Positions 18,365 to 27,261 of a DNA stretch of 64,000 bases are shown here, in pieces. Each line of letters opens with the position of its first letter. Positions within the stretch are counted from its first letter, which is position 1. A program made the position numbers and the translations under genes. Below the pieces are notes generated by a model. It searched no databases. It saw only the letters and a program-made list of their open reading frames with translations, and was not told where the DNA came from. The stretch comes from Staphylococcus sp. Marseille-Q5304 (GTDB taxonomy: Bacteria; Bacillota; Bacilli; Staphylococcales; Staphylococcaceae): positions 1,922,001-1,986,000 of the forward strand of contig NZ_CALSFP010000001.1 in assembly GCF_943737015.1 (NCBI RefSeq), written 5' to 3'.

Positions 18365-19141
18365 TTACTTTTCGAAAGGTTTTATTTTAATATTGGATAT
18401 ACCGAAATCATTTTGTAATATTTTCTTATATTCACTTTGGTTTATAGATTTCTTCATTTTTCGACCGTAGACGTTATATATGAGTTGTTGATTGAATAGT
18501 GTAATTCGACCATATGTTTTCGCTTTACTAACGAGTAACTGTTGTACAAAAAGTGACTCAGAATCATATTGATTGAAATAAATACCGTCAGAGAAATGTG
18601 CTATCTCTTTAGTTTCGTCAATTACTTTATATTGTGTTTGCCACTCCTCTGATTTAAATTTCTGTAATTCGTATTGATTTGCATCAGTTTGTTGAATCCG
18701 AAATTGACCCGTAACATCATTAACCACTGTACCTTCAATAGGTAACGCGACGGTCGGTACATCAGCGTATCCAACATCGACAATATACTTCCCACTATCC
18801 AACTTTACAATCAACGCCATATGGCTGCCTTCTTTTGCCCAGGCATCTCCATTAGCAACTGTACCAGCAACGATGTATACCTCAAATCCCTTACTTTTTA
18901 AATAATTATGGAAAAAGTGATTTTGTTCGTAACAATATCCTCCGCGGTGTTGGTCGACAATTTTTTCTAGCATCGCTTCATCATTTAAAGCAATCGGTTC
19001 CCCATTTTGAACATTAATATTTTCAAAAGGTACATGCATCACATATTGATGTATATAATGATTCAACGTTTCCAAATCTGTTTGATGATATAAATCATTT
19101 TCAATTTTTAAATAGTGTTCTAATTTTGTAAAATCCACCAC
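18365..19141 (-). CDS. Arylamine N-acetyltransferase (NAT family)
   Basis: A cytoplasmic enzyme of about 258 residues that transfers acetyl from acetyl-CoA to arylamines or hydrazines. The catalytic triad is visible: Cys in HRGGYCYEQN, His in GSHMALIV and Asp in VDVGYAD. The start is ambiguous. AAAGGGAGG abuts an ATG (19147) with no spacer, while the following in-frame GTG codons at 19141 and 19138 have proper spacing, so I prefer a GTG start. Physiological substrate unknown; the gene is monocistronic. Confidence 0.85.
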   Translation of the reverse strand: MVDFTKLEHYLKIENDLYHQTDLETLNHYIHQYVMHVPFENINVQNGEPIALNDEAMLEKIVDQHRGGYCYEQNHFFHNYLKSKGFEVYIVAGTVANGDAWAKEGSHMALIVKLDSGKYIVDVGYADVPTVALPIEGTVVNDVTGQFRIQQTDANQYELQKFKSEEWQTQYKVIDETKEIAHFSDGIYFNQYDSESLFVQQLLVSKAKTYGRITLFNQQLIYNVYGRKMKKSINQSEYKKILQNDFGISNIKIKPFEK

Positions 19142-19204
19142 AGTCATCCTCCCTTTATAAATTAGTGTTTTCACTTTAACAGAGATTGCTTTAATACTAC
19201 ATAA

Positions 19205-19284
19205 AATAAGAGATTAAGACCGACTACGTATTAATACGAGAATACTGCATGATTCTCTGCGACGTAGCGTCTTAACCTCTGAAT
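19205..19284 (-). terminator. Large composite hairpin after the secreted-protein gene
   Basis: AGAGATTAAGAC (19209-19220) pairs with GTCTTAACCTCT (19269-19280), with inner pairing ACTACGT/ACGTAG and GAGAAT/ATTCTC. This gives one long stem of about 76 bases. It lies past the 3' end of the frameshifted secreted-protein gene and upstream of the NAT start. Confidence 0.55.
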
Positions 19285-19312
19285 AATATCATTGTTTATT
19301 TAGTTTTTATCA

Positions 19313-20888
19313 TTAATCTAATGATTGTGTTGCAATTGCTTTGCTACCTTGCTTTAAGCGAATATTAGCACCACTTAAGTCGTCACTTACTTTAGCTGTT
19401 AGTGTTAAAGTAGCCGTTCCATTATCGTCTGTTTTCACTGACTGTTTATCACTGTAGCCAGGATTGCCGAATGACGAACCGTCATTAGAGAAAGCTACCA
19501 ATTTGTTGTCCGCCATCTTTGTATATGCCGACTGATAAATCATTCACTGTTGTATTCTTTTCAAAGCCACTTAATTTAACTGTAACTTTAAATGGTTCAT
19601 TAGGTTGAACATTTTGTGGTAACACAAATGAAGCATCGCCACTTGTAGATGGCGCATCACTCGTGCCACCATTATCTGAATCGCCTGATCCTCCGTTATC
19701 ACTTGTATTGTCACCACCAGATTGTTGTTCGCTACCATAACTACCTGGTTTAAATGTTGAACGATCATACCATTTATATCCTTCTTCTGGTTGAGACCAA
19801 GGTTCTTTTTGAGGTTCTGTTGAATTTTCAGGTTGTTCAAAATCTAATAGCGGTGTTTTTTCATCTAACTTAACGCCACTGTCTTTAATAGATGTAGCGT
19901 CATCTGATTTACCAAACCACTCTGTGATATTTTTTAATAATTGGCCATTATCTTGTTCTTTAAATCCGTCATATGTTTTCTTTGAACTTCCATTGTCTTC
20001 ACGTTTGTATTTTGGTGAACTGTCTTCAACCATCGAAGAATCACCGACAAATGCTGCTTTCCCTTTACCTAACTTAGAAACTGCAACATATGGCCCTTCT
20101 TTCTTTCCGCCGCCATTATAAATACCTTGGTCTACCGAATGTGACCATTTTTGACTTGAAGATAAATTTTCAGGCATATAAACAATACCCTTTGCTTTTT
20201 CAGGGTCAGTAATTGCTAAAGTTGAACCTGAATGCATAGAAATTGAGTTCACACCTTTAGTAATTCCAAAGCTATTTTCACTTGATTCAATATTTTGCGT
20301 ATTTAAGTTACCTAACGCATTGTAACGGAATTTTACACCGAAATTTTGTGATAACCAATCTGAGCTTTGAACCCCTTGCATTGCCTTTGAGTTTTTCTCT
20401 CCGCTACTCATATCTTTTGTCATATCATTATATGCACCACGACGATAACCATTCATCGCTTCTGATGAATCAATACGATTTAAATTTCTGTCAGCATTAT
20501 AATGGTCAGAAATAAAAATCACATTTCCTCCATTTTTAACGTAATTCACTAAAGCTTGTTGTTCAGTTGCTTTAAAAGGAATATTAGCTTCAGGTATTAC
20601 AAGTGTTTTCGCCCCACTTAAGGAATCGTCATTAATATTTGCTTGACCATCAAGTTCTTTCACTTGGTAACCTTGTGATTTCATAGAATCTGCGTAATCT
20701 GAAAAACCACCATCAATAACCCAGTCAGCAGCTCCTGCAGTTTGGCCATGAGAGTTATCGAATAAGATCGTTTGTTGATTTGATGTTGCTTCTGATTGTT
20801 CAGCTGTCGTTGCTTGTGCAGAATGAACTGTCGTTACGGTAAACATTGACGCTAAAAGTGTTGAACCTAAAACTTTAACTATTTTCAT
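19313..20888 (-). pseudogene. Secreted protein of unknown function, frameshifted near its C terminus
   Basis: A signal peptide (residues 1 to about 27, VHSAQA) leads into a roughly 270-residue globular domain (ILFDNSHGQTAGAADWVIDGG onward, with HYNADRNLNR) resembling the DUF4350/ThuA-like class I amidotransferase fold. A linker rich in Gly, Asp and Ser follows, then a beta-rich domain. The first frame stops after GGQQIGSFL; the second frame continues with VAFSNDGSSFGNPGYSDK to the end at 19313. A single indel around 19480-19500 thus splits the last domain. There is no homopolymer there, which argues against simple sequencing error. No LPXTG anchor. AAAAGGGGAC precedes the ATG. Catalytic function cannot be assigned. 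Confidence 0.75.
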
Positions 20889-21161
20889 TTATATAAAGTC
20901 CCCTTTTAAAAAATATGTATCATCTAAAGAGTATAATATAATTTATATAGATATGAATTGACTTAACTCAAACTTAACAAAATCTTAGTACTGAGTATTA
21001 ATTACTTTGTATAAATAATAATCCTTTTAAATTAATCTAAAAGAACAAGTTAGTATTCTTTCTTTAAATGACTGTTTTAAAATGATGAATTCATTTATAT
21101 TTAATTTTTCGAACCTTTAGACAGTTTTGCATTCGATAATGTATTTATTTTAAATTTTGGT
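20889..21161. other. AT-rich gene-free spacer
   Basis: This strongly AT-rich stretch lies between the secreted-protein gene and the first PSM-like gene. I see no ORF with a ribosome binding site and no clear hairpin with a T-run. Confidence 0.5.
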
Positions 21162-21228
21162 TCACTTAAGCACTTATTTTAATGAGTTAGTTCATTTTTG
21201 TCTTTTGTTGTAAAAAGTAAGATATAGT
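21162..21228 (+). promoter_or_regulatory. Upstream control region of PSM-like gene 1
   Basis: TCACTTAAG (21162-21170) and TGAGTTAGT (21183-21191) are direct repeats 12 bases apart, each one mismatch from the AgrA repeat consensus as I remember it. The -10 TATAGT is at 21223-21228, with no recognisable -35. The element TTTTAATGANTTAG ends 69 bases before the ATG, as in both other copies. Confidence 0.6.
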
Positions 21229-21258
21229 GAAATTAACTTATTAAGAGAGGTGAATAAC

Positions 21259-21318
21259 ATGACTGCAATCATCGATATCATCAAAACAATCATCGGTCTT
21301 ATCAAAGGCGACAAATAA
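21259..21318 (+). CDS. PSM-alpha-like peptide 1
   Basis: A 19-residue peptide, MTAIIDIIKTIIGLIKGDK, with AGAGGTG 7 bases upstream of its ATG. Ile/Leu on one face and Asp/Lys on the other form an amphipathic helix, the hallmark of phenol-soluble modulins: secreted without a signal peptide, membrane-active, usually agr-controlled. It is identical in sequence to copy 2 and related to copy 3. Its own promoter region and terminator indicate a monocistronic unit. The family call is from composition, size, ribosome binding site and repetition, not from exact identity to a named PSM. Confidence 0.8.
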   Translation: MTAIIDIIKTIIGLIKGDK

Positions 21319-21336
21319 TTTCAATTTATAATATAC

Positions 21337-21366
21337 AGGTTGGTGAAACTTCACCAGCCTTTTTTA
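21337..21366 (+). terminator. Terminator of PSM-like gene 1
   Basis: AGGTTGGTGAA pairs with TTCACCAGCCT and is followed by six T. Confidence 0.8.
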
Positions 21367-21523
21367 TTTGTAAAATCGTTTTAACTCATAACTTTCCCTT
21401 AACCTCAATACGACTTATACGGAAATACTTAAATTAAATTTAGTATGCTATATCGTACTTATTATCAATTTTCATTTATAGACACTTTTTGACTCTTGGT
21501 CGTACCTATTTGTTTTTTTCTCA

Positions 21524-21590
21524 CCATTTAAGCATGATTTTTAATGACTTAGGGGATATTTAACAAGATATAAGCACGATATATTATATT
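21524..21590 (+). promoter_or_regulatory. Upstream control region of PSM-like gene 2
   Basis: CCATTTAAG (21524-21532), then 12 bases, then TGACTTAGG (21545-21553). The -10 TATATT is at 21585-21590. Distances are the same as in the other two PSM-like genes. Confidence 0.55.
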
Positions 21591-21620
21591 GAAGTTAACA
21601 AATTAAGAGAGGTGAGTAAC

Positions 21621-21680
21621 ATGACTGCAATCATCGATATCATCAAAACAATCATCGGTCTTATCAAAGGCGACAAATAA
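21621..21680 (+). CDS. PSM-alpha-like peptide 2
   Basis: It encodes exactly the same 19 residues as copy 1. The ribosome binding site (AGAGGTGAGTAAC) differs by one base, while flanking sequence has diverged, so this is a duplication held constant at the protein level. Amphipathic helix as in copy 1. The unit has its own upstream control region and its own strong terminator. Confidence 0.8.
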   Translation: MTAIIDIIKTIIGLIKGDK

Positions 21681-21730
21681 TTCTTATTAAATTGAAAAAT
21701 CTTGAGATACTTAACTCTCAATTTATAATA

Positions 21731-21775
21731 AAGTGACGATTTCTAATTTGATATTAGAAATCGTCACTTTTTTTT
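21731..21775 (+). terminator. Terminator of PSM-like gene 2
   Basis: Perfect 17-bp arms (21731-21747 and 21753-21769, starting AAGTGACGATTTC) are followed by a run of T. Confidence 0.88.
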
Positions 21776-21893
21776 ATACTTTTTACCGCCCGAATATAAA
21801 CCACACTTAAAAACTCAAAAATTAATTATTTTTTTAATCAATTAAAAAATATACAGTTTTGTATGCGAATTCGTTTCTTAATTTAAAAAATAA

Positions 21894-21960
21894 ACATATA
21901 GGTATCTATTTTAATGAATTAGGAAAAAATAAACTCAAAAATGAAAAAACATATTATAGT
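21894..21960 (+). promoter_or_regulatory. Upstream control region of PSM-like gene 3
   Basis: ACATATAGG (21894-21902), 12 bases, TGAATTAGG (21915-21923), -10 TATAGT (21955-21960). The shared TTTTAATGANTTAG element ends 33 bases before the -10 and 69 bases before the ATG. Confidence 0.55.
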
Positions 21961-21990
21961 TTAATTAACAAATTAAGTGAGGTGAATAAC

Positions 21991-22047
21991 ATGAGCTTAA
22001 TCTTCGATATCATCAAAAAAATCATCGGTCTTTTCACAGGTAAATAA
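21991..22047 (+). CDS. PSM-alpha-like peptide 3
   Basis: An 18-residue amphipathic peptide, MSLIFDIIKKIIGLFTGK, net positive, with the TGAGGTGAATAAC ribosome binding region shared with the other two. It shares the FDIIKxIIGL core and ends TGK like S. aureus PSM-alpha peptides. Of the three it has the most cationic sequence and Phe at positions 5 and 15. The staphylococcal repeat hairpin at 22070 serves as its terminator. Confidence 0.8.
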   Translation: MSLIFDIIKKIIGLFTGK

Positions 22048-22069
22048 TAACTATAGCCAAACGAACAAA

Positions 22070-22230
22070 GAGTCTGAGACAAAAATAGGTGTCTCAGACT
22101 CTTTATCAATTTGGCAGTAGATGACTGAATTGGAAATACGCTTATAACAAGCTTTTTTCAATTCTAGTCATCCTTGCCGGGGTGGGACAACGAAATCTCT
22201 ATTAGCAAATTCGATATCTGTCCCACTCCC
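22070..22230 (-). repeat. Staphylococcal intergenic repeat, copy 2
   Basis: Inverted copy of the element at 16754-16913. It starts with the GAGTCTGAGAC...GTCTCAGACTC hairpin and ends with GTCCCACTCCC. The hairpin plus T-run can terminate PSM-like gene 3. The GGGGTGGGAC block and the AAGCTTGTTATAAGCG block are shared with copy 1. Confidence 0.85.
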
Positions 22231-22239
22231 TTATATTAA

Positions 22240-22599
22240 TTATTTAGGTTGTTCTCCATAACGTTTACCATAGCTTTCCATTAAATCAATAATCGGTAAT
22301 AAATCCTTTCCTTTATTAGTTAAACTATACACGACTTTAGGTGGCACTTCTGGATAAACTGTACGTTTAATTATTTCATCTTTTTCTAATTCACGTAATT
22401 GCTTCGTTAAAGACCCTTGAGAAATATCAGATAAAAACTTCTTAATATGATTATAACGACGGTCTTTCTCTTTTAAATACCAAATTATAAGATTTTTATA
22501 TCGACCTGACAGGACCTTTTGAGTATAAGCAATGCCATAAATATCGCGATGTTCTTCAATAACTTCTTGATCAAAGCCATAATTACATATTTTAACCAT
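22240..22599 (-). CDS. HxlR-family winged-helix regulator
   Basis: A 119-residue HxlR/MarR-like DNA-binding protein. The winged-helix core is visible (VLSGRYKNLIIWYLKEKDRRYNHIKK, then QGSLTKQLRELEKDEIIKRTVYPEVPPKVVYSLTNKGKDLLP), where a Trp-Lys motif is more usual than the RYKN seen here. The only N-terminal Cys is Cys5, and HxlR members often sense electrophiles or disulfide stress through such a residue. ATGGAGG precedes the ATG. It is followed by the intergenic repeat and is not obviously in an operon; a target cannot be named. Confidence 0.85.
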   Translation of the reverse strand: MVKICNYGFDQEVIEEHRDIYGIAYTQKVLSGRYKNLIIWYLKEKDRRYNHIKKFLSDISQGSLTKQLRELEKDEIIKRTVYPEVPPKVVYSLTNKGKDLLPIIDLMESYGKRYGEQPK

Positions 22600-22752
22600 T
22601 TAAATCCTCCATTTCACAAAGGTACAACAATTGTTATAGATGTTGTTATTCATTTAACAACAATACACGAATATGTGCGATAATCCGAAAAATTTGTTTT
22701 AAATCACACATTATTAAACGTAGTTAAACTACACTTCTAAAGTGATATATAT

Positions 22753-22792
22753 AAAGAGTCTGAGACAAAAATAGGTGTCTCAGACTCTTTTT
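22753..22792 (-). terminator. Terminator of the NSS transporter gene, from the repeat family
   Basis: AAAGAGTCTGAGACA and TGTCTCAGACTCTTT form a perfect 15-bp stem identical to the hairpin end of the intergenic repeats. It lies past the stop codon of the transporter gene. Confidence 0.85.
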
Positions 22793-22807
22793 GAAATAGT
22801 TATTAAA

Positions 22808-24136
22808 TTAAATAAATTGAACAATAAATATGACAATAATAACGATAGGTAGTACGAATTTTACTAAATAATACCATGGTAAGAATAACTTAAATCGATT
22901 ATTACCAAAGTGTTCTTTCAGTTCATTTTTATTTAATAAATGACCAACAACAAGTGTTGTCCCTAATGCGCCTAATGGCATTAAAATATTAGAAACTAAA
23001 AAGTCCATATTATCAAAAATAGTACCTGCGCCAAATTTAATACCGCTCAAACTACTAAAAGATAATGTTGCTGGAATACTGATAATAAACACTAAAATAC
23101 TTGCCCAAAAAGCTACTGGTTTACGTTTCGTATTATCATTTTTAGTGAAATTCGATACATTTAATTCTAATAATGATATAGATGATGTTAATGCTGCAAA
23201 TAAGAACAAGATTAAAAAGATTAAATAGAACCCTGAACCGAATGCCATTTGATCAAATACTTTCGGTAGTACTTTAAATAACAGTCCTGGCCCTTCTGTC
23301 GGTTTATAACCAAATGATTTAATTGCAGGGAATATCGCTAAACCGGCCAGCACTGAAACTAAAATATTCATTAGTACGATAGAAACTGCTGATGTTTTAA
23401 TCGGCATATCTTTCGATGCGTAACTTGCGTAAGTAATCATTCCAGTTGTCCCTAAAGATAATGTGAAAAATGATTGACCTAACGCAAATAGTACGCCTTC
23501 CATCGATACATCTTCAAGTCGAGGTTGTAATATATATTTCAACCCTTCGATTGAACCATCAAGTGTTAACGATTTAACAACAATAATGATTAAAAAGATA
23601 AATAGCAGTGGAATCATAAATTTAGATGCTTTTTCAAGGCCTTTTTCTACGCCTAACATGACGATAAGCATCGTTAATAATATAAACACGCCTTGGCCAA
23701 TTAATGTTAACACCGGACTACCAATAATCGACTCAAACTGAATTTCTCCAAGTTTCGTCTGATTAAATGACAATATTTGTGCTGCTACATTAAAAATGTA
23801 AATGATAATCCAGCCGCCAATAACACTGTAAAAGCCGAATAATACAAATACCGCTAAATTACCGTTCCAACCTATTATATTTAACCATTTCTTTTGTGTT
23901 AGTTTACTATATATTTTAGTCGTATAAGTCTGTCCCATTTTGCCGACTGTAAATTCCATAATCAGTAATGGCAGTCCTACGAAAATTGTAAATATGAGGA
24001 ACATTAATAAAAATGCTCCGCCCCCATATATACCTGCCATATAAGGAAACTTCCACATCGCACCTAAACCAATTGCAGAACCAGCACTTGCTAGAATGAA
24101 ACCTGTCGAGGTTTTCCATTGCGATTGTTTATCCAT
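22808..24136 (-). CDS. Sodium-dependent transporter, NSS/SNF family
   Basis: A 442-residue sodium-coupled symporter for amino acids or related compounds. Eleven membrane segments are apparent. The family signatures are the N-terminal STGFILASAGSAIGLGAMWKFPY and a GVEKGLEKASKFMIPLLF region. Eleven segments, not twelve, is usual for bacterial MhsT/TnaT-type members. It has its own terminator at 22753. It is divergent from brnQ across a 300-base spacer. The substrate cannot be told. Confidence 0.88.
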   Translation of the reverse strand: MDKQSQWKTSTGFILASAGSAIGLGAMWKFPYMAGIYGGGAFLLMFLIFTIFVGLPLLIMEFTVGKMGQTYTTKIYSKLTQKKWLNIIGWNGNLAVFVLFGFYSVIGGWIIIYIFNVAAQILSFNQTKLGEIQFESIIGSPVLTLIGQGVFILLTMLIVMLGVEKGLEKASKFMIPLLFIFLIIIVVKSLTLDGSIEGLKYILQPRLEDVSMEGVLFALGQSFFTLSLGTTGMITYASYASKDMPIKTSAVSIVLMNILVSVLAGLAIFPAIKSFGYKPTEGPGLLFKVLPKVFDQMAFGSGFYLIFLILFLFAALTSSISLLELNVSNFTKNDNTKRKPVAFWASILVFIISIPATLSFSSLSGIKFGAGTIFDNMDFLVSNILMPLGALGTTLVVGHLLNKNELKEHFGNNRFKLFLPWYYLVKFVLPIVIIVIFIVQFI

Positions 24137-24445
24137 AGTTTTTCATTCCTTTATTTTAACTTTATTGCGTTAAAGCGTTTATGTAATATAGCATTTACTA
24201 TATCATTTTTAGTGTATTCTCTCAATAGGAATTTAACTTTTATACGAAAAATACTAAATACTGATCTTCCTATATAAAAGTCATAGCACTGGATAAACAA
24301 CCCTTTTTCCTTCAATTTCTAGTAATATATGTCTAATTTATGACCAGAATAATGAGTTAATACTTCAAATATTATAAATTATCTTTTATGTTAAAGTTCG
24401 TTATGTTTTCTTAGAACAAACTCCCTTAAAATTGAGGTATTGGAA
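24137..24445. other. Divergent spacer between the NSS transporter gene and brnQ
   Basis: AT-rich spacer that must hold both promoters. I looked for a CodY box or T-box leader, since brnQ genes are often controlled that way, and saw neither convincingly. Confidence 0.4.
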
Positions 24446-25744
24446 ATGAATAAACTTATTATTATCTCAGGTCTTATGCTTTTTTCATTTTTCTTTGGTG
24501 CTGGAAATTTAATCTTTCCACCGATGTTAGGTTATACAGCACAAGGAAATATGTGGCTTGCAATGTCCGGTTTCGCCATTACAGGTATACTTTTGCCATA
24601 TATTACCGTAATTGTCGTTGCATATATGAATGGCGGTGTTGAGAGTATCGTGAACAAAGTACATCCAGTCTTTGGTACGATATTTGCGATTTGTATCTAT
24701 TTATCTATTGGGGCACTCTATGGTATACCACGTGCAGCAAACGTCGCTTATGAAATTGGAACAAACCATGTGTTACCTGTACATAACCATTTCACGCTTA
24801 TCGTATTTTCAGCGATATTTTTCCTAATTGTATATTTTATCGCTTTATACCCAAACCGTATCGTGGATAATCTCGGAAAATATTTAACACCTTTACTCAT
24901 CATTATCATTGCAGTCCTTTGTATCCTTGTAATTATCCATCCTGAAGGCTCTATCGGTGAACCTACAGGTAAGTATACAAAAGCACCAGTCGTGCCAGGT
25001 ATATTAGAAGGTTATTTCACAATGGATTTAGTTGCTGCGTTAGCCTTTTCAGTCGTTATTGTACAAATGTTTAAAATTAAAGGCATTACAGATCAAAAAA
25101 CACTTGTAACGAACGTGATTAAATCTGGGTTTATTTCAGCTATGTTACTTCTCATTACTTATTTCGCACTCGCTTACGTAGGTGCCACAACGGATAAACC
25201 TGGTCTGAAAGATGGTACCGACATCTTAACGTTTAATTCATTACGTGTCTTTGGCTCTTACGGAAACTTAGTATTTGGCATTATTATTATCTTGGCTTGT
25301 CTAACAACATGTGTAGGTTTAGTAAATGCATGTTCTGCCTTTGCCATGAAAAAGTTACCAAAGATTTCTTATAAAATGTTTGTCCTAATCTTTACACTAG
25401 TAGGATTCTTAGTTTCTACACTCGGTTTAGACTTAATCTTGCAAATTGCAGTACCATTACTTACATTTATTTATCCAACATCTATTGTACTCGTACTGAT
25501 TTCATTGGTAAGTATTTTCATACCTTATGAATTGAAATTTGCATTTATCTTACCAGCATGTGTGACGTTATTCATTTCAATTTTACAAATCATTTCTGAT
25601 TTCAAAATATTAAAACCTGTAACAGTACTTTATAAGTCATTGCCATTATCGAGTATACAACTGGCTTGGCTCATACCATTTATCATATTGTTAATTATTG
25701 GTATAATTGTCGATTATTTCCTGAGAAATAGAAAATTAGCATAG
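24446..25744 (+). CDS. brnQ: Branched-chain amino acid transporter, LIVCS family
   Basis: A 432-residue secondary transporter for isoleucine, leucine and valine. The N-terminal LFFGAGNLIFPPMLGYTAQGN-type motif is diagnostic, with twelve membrane segments predicted from hydrophobicity. GAGGT precedes the ATG at 24446; an in-frame TTG 6 bases earlier overlaps the binding site. Staphylococci carry several brnQ paralogues, so which numbered copy this is cannot be decided here. Confidence 0.92.
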   Translation: MNKLIIISGLMLFSFFFGAGNLIFPPMLGYTAQGNMWLAMSGFAITGILLPYITVIVVAYMNGGVESIVNKVHPVFGTIFAICIYLSIGALYGIPRAANVAYEIGTNHVLPVHNHFTLIVFSAIFFLIVYFIALYPNRIVDNLGKYLTPLLIIIIAVLCILVIIHPEGSIGEPTGKYTKAPVVPGILEGYFTMDLVAALAFSVVIVQMFKIKGITDQKTLVTNVIKSGFISAMLLLITYFALAYVGATTDKPGLKDGTDILTFNSLRVFGSYGNLVFGIIIILACLTTCVGLVNACSAFAMKKLPKISYKMFVLIFTLVGFLVSTLGLDLILQIAVPLLTFIYPTSIVLVLISLVSIFIPYELKFAFILPACVTLFISILQIISDFKILKPVTVLYKSLPLSSIQLAWLIPFIILLIIGIIVDYFLRNRKLA

Positions 25745-25777
25745 TTCAAATAGAACCTTACAATATATAAAATAATG

Positions 25778-25817
25778 AAATCCTCTTACAATGATGAATG
25801 TAAGAGGATTTTTTTGC
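25778..25817 (+). terminator. Terminator of brnQ
   Basis: AAATCCTCTTACA pairs with TGTAAGAGGATTT and is followed by seven T. Confidence 0.85.
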
Positions 25818-25895
25818 TATTGCAGTTAAAAATAGCCACTCCGTTTGAGCTTGTGTTATATTTTTATTAATAATTACTAGAGAAGGATGGGAATT

Positions 25896-26267
25896 ATGAC
25901 TGAATTTAACTCATTTATTGAATCTATCGAAAAGCCTGAAGACCAAGAAACGATGCGTAACATATTTAACTGGATGGACGAAAACTTTCCTCAACTTGAA
26001 ACAACCGTAAAATGGAACCAACCTATGTACACAGATCACGGCACTTTCATCATTGCATTCAGTAAAGCTAAAAAACACTTCTCAGTCGATCCAGAATCCA
26101 AAACCATGGAACAGTTTAGCGAGCGTATTGAACAAGCTGATTACGCACAAACACCTAACCTATTCAAAATACAATTGACTCAAGAAATAAACTTCGACCT
26201 GCTCAAAGACATTATTACTTACAATATTGAAGATAAAAAAGACTGCTCTACTTTTTGGAGAAAATAA
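25896..26267 (+). CDS. DUF1801/YdhG-family protein
   Basis: A 123-residue cytoplasmic protein of the DUF1801 (YdhG/YobT, frataxin-like fold) family. The motif ETTVKWNQPMYTDHGTFIIAF and the later KKHFSVDPE are typical. AGAAGGATGGG precedes the ATG at 25896. Some members are described as iron chaperones (B. subtilis Fra/YdhG), but the assignment to iron metabolism here is inference. Monocistronic between two terminators. Confidence 0.78.
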   Translation: MTEFNSFIESIEKPEDQETMRNIFNWMDENFPQLETTVKWNQPMYTDHGTFIIAFSKAKKHFSVDPESKTMEQFSERIEQADYAQTPNLFKIQLTQEINFDLLKDIITYNIEDKKDCSTFWRK

Positions 26268-26331
26268 ATAACTGGAATTAACAATCAAATCACATAATGA
26301 AGCACCATACCAACTTTAAATGATATTTAAT

Positions 26332-26372
26332 AAAAAGCCGCAATTGAATTGTCTCAATTGTGGCTTAATCTT
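26332..26372. terminator. Bidirectional terminator between the DUF1801 and esterase genes
   Basis: AAGCCGCAATTGA (26336-26348) pairs with TCAATTGTGGCTT (26353-26365) allowing G-T pairs; A-rich and T-rich flanks serve both directions. Confidence 0.75.
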
Positions 26373-26394
26373 TTCTAATATTCAATGGATTCAT

Positions 26395-27141
26395 CTATAC
26401 ATCTAAGTGATCTTCGAAAAATGCTATGATTTCTTGTTCAACCGCTTCACGACCTGATCCATGTGTCATTAAATGTTTTGAATCGGGAAATCCATTTAAA
26501 TATTTCGTTTCATGGCCAATGTGATCATGAATATACTGTGCACTCGTGCGATAATCTGGGTCATCTTGCAAACCATAATTAATTGTAATAGGTGCAGTGA
26601 TTTTATCTAAGTTATTCATAATATCTTCAACCATAAATTGAAATTTATTGAGTTCATCACTATATGTGTCAATCGAGTCTAATTGCTTAGAAATTTGTGC
26701 ATCATCTAACCCTACGACTTGACCCATGCGTTGACAATAGTTGTTTAATCGATGTGCTAACCCTGCATCACTTTTCTTATAAGGTGTAGACATAATCGCA
26801 ATTGCTTCAATATCTTCTTTTTCAGCCAATTTTAACGACAATAGCCCTCCTAAAGAAACACCGCAAACACTTACTTTATTATATCCTTGTTCAGTTAAAT
26901 ATCGGTAAGCCGTTAATGCATCTTGCCACCAATCATCAGTCCCATATTCCATAAATTGGTCTAACATTAAACCATGGCCTTTATATGCAGGGACGTAACA
27001 TGTAAATCCAGCTTTATGTAATTTCGTAGCGAGTAATTTAACGTCTCTCACTGTACCTGTAAATGAGTGCAACAAGATAATTGCATGTTCGGATGATTTA
27101 TTTTCTAAAAAAATTGAATCTGGTTGTTTTACATTAATCAT
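26395..27141 (-). CDS. Carboxylesterase, alpha/beta hydrolase (Est30-like)
   Basis: A 248-residue monomeric esterase of the family of Geobacillus Est30, acting on short-chain esters. Catalytic Ser lies in CGVSLGGLLSLK (GxSxG), the likely His in DSKHLMTHGSG, and the acid in the GLQDDPDY segment. The oxyanion loop is ILLHSFTGT. The true start is the ATG at 27141; the GTG 9 bases before it is inside ACGGAGTG. Natural substrate unknown. Confidence 0.88.
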   Translation of the reverse strand: MINVKQPDSIFLENKSSEHAIILLHSFTGTVRDVKLLATKLHKAGFTCYVPAYKGHGLMLDQFMEYGTDDWWQDALTAYRYLTEQGYNKVSVCGVSLGGLLSLKLAEKEDIEAIAIMSTPYKKSDAGLAHRLNNYCQRMGQVVGLDDAQISKQLDSIDTYSDELNKFQFMVEDIMNNLDKITAPITINYGLQDDPDYRTSAQYIHDHIGHETKYLNGFPDSKHLMTHGSGREAVEQEIIAFFEDHLDV

Positions 27142-27261
27142 TTTTAACACTCCGTCTAAAATTTACAATCCTCTTATTTCCAATTGTACAATAAAAATCC
27201 TCTCAAAATAATAAATGAAGATTATTATCTCGAAAGGATTAACTTCTACTTTAAATCTATA

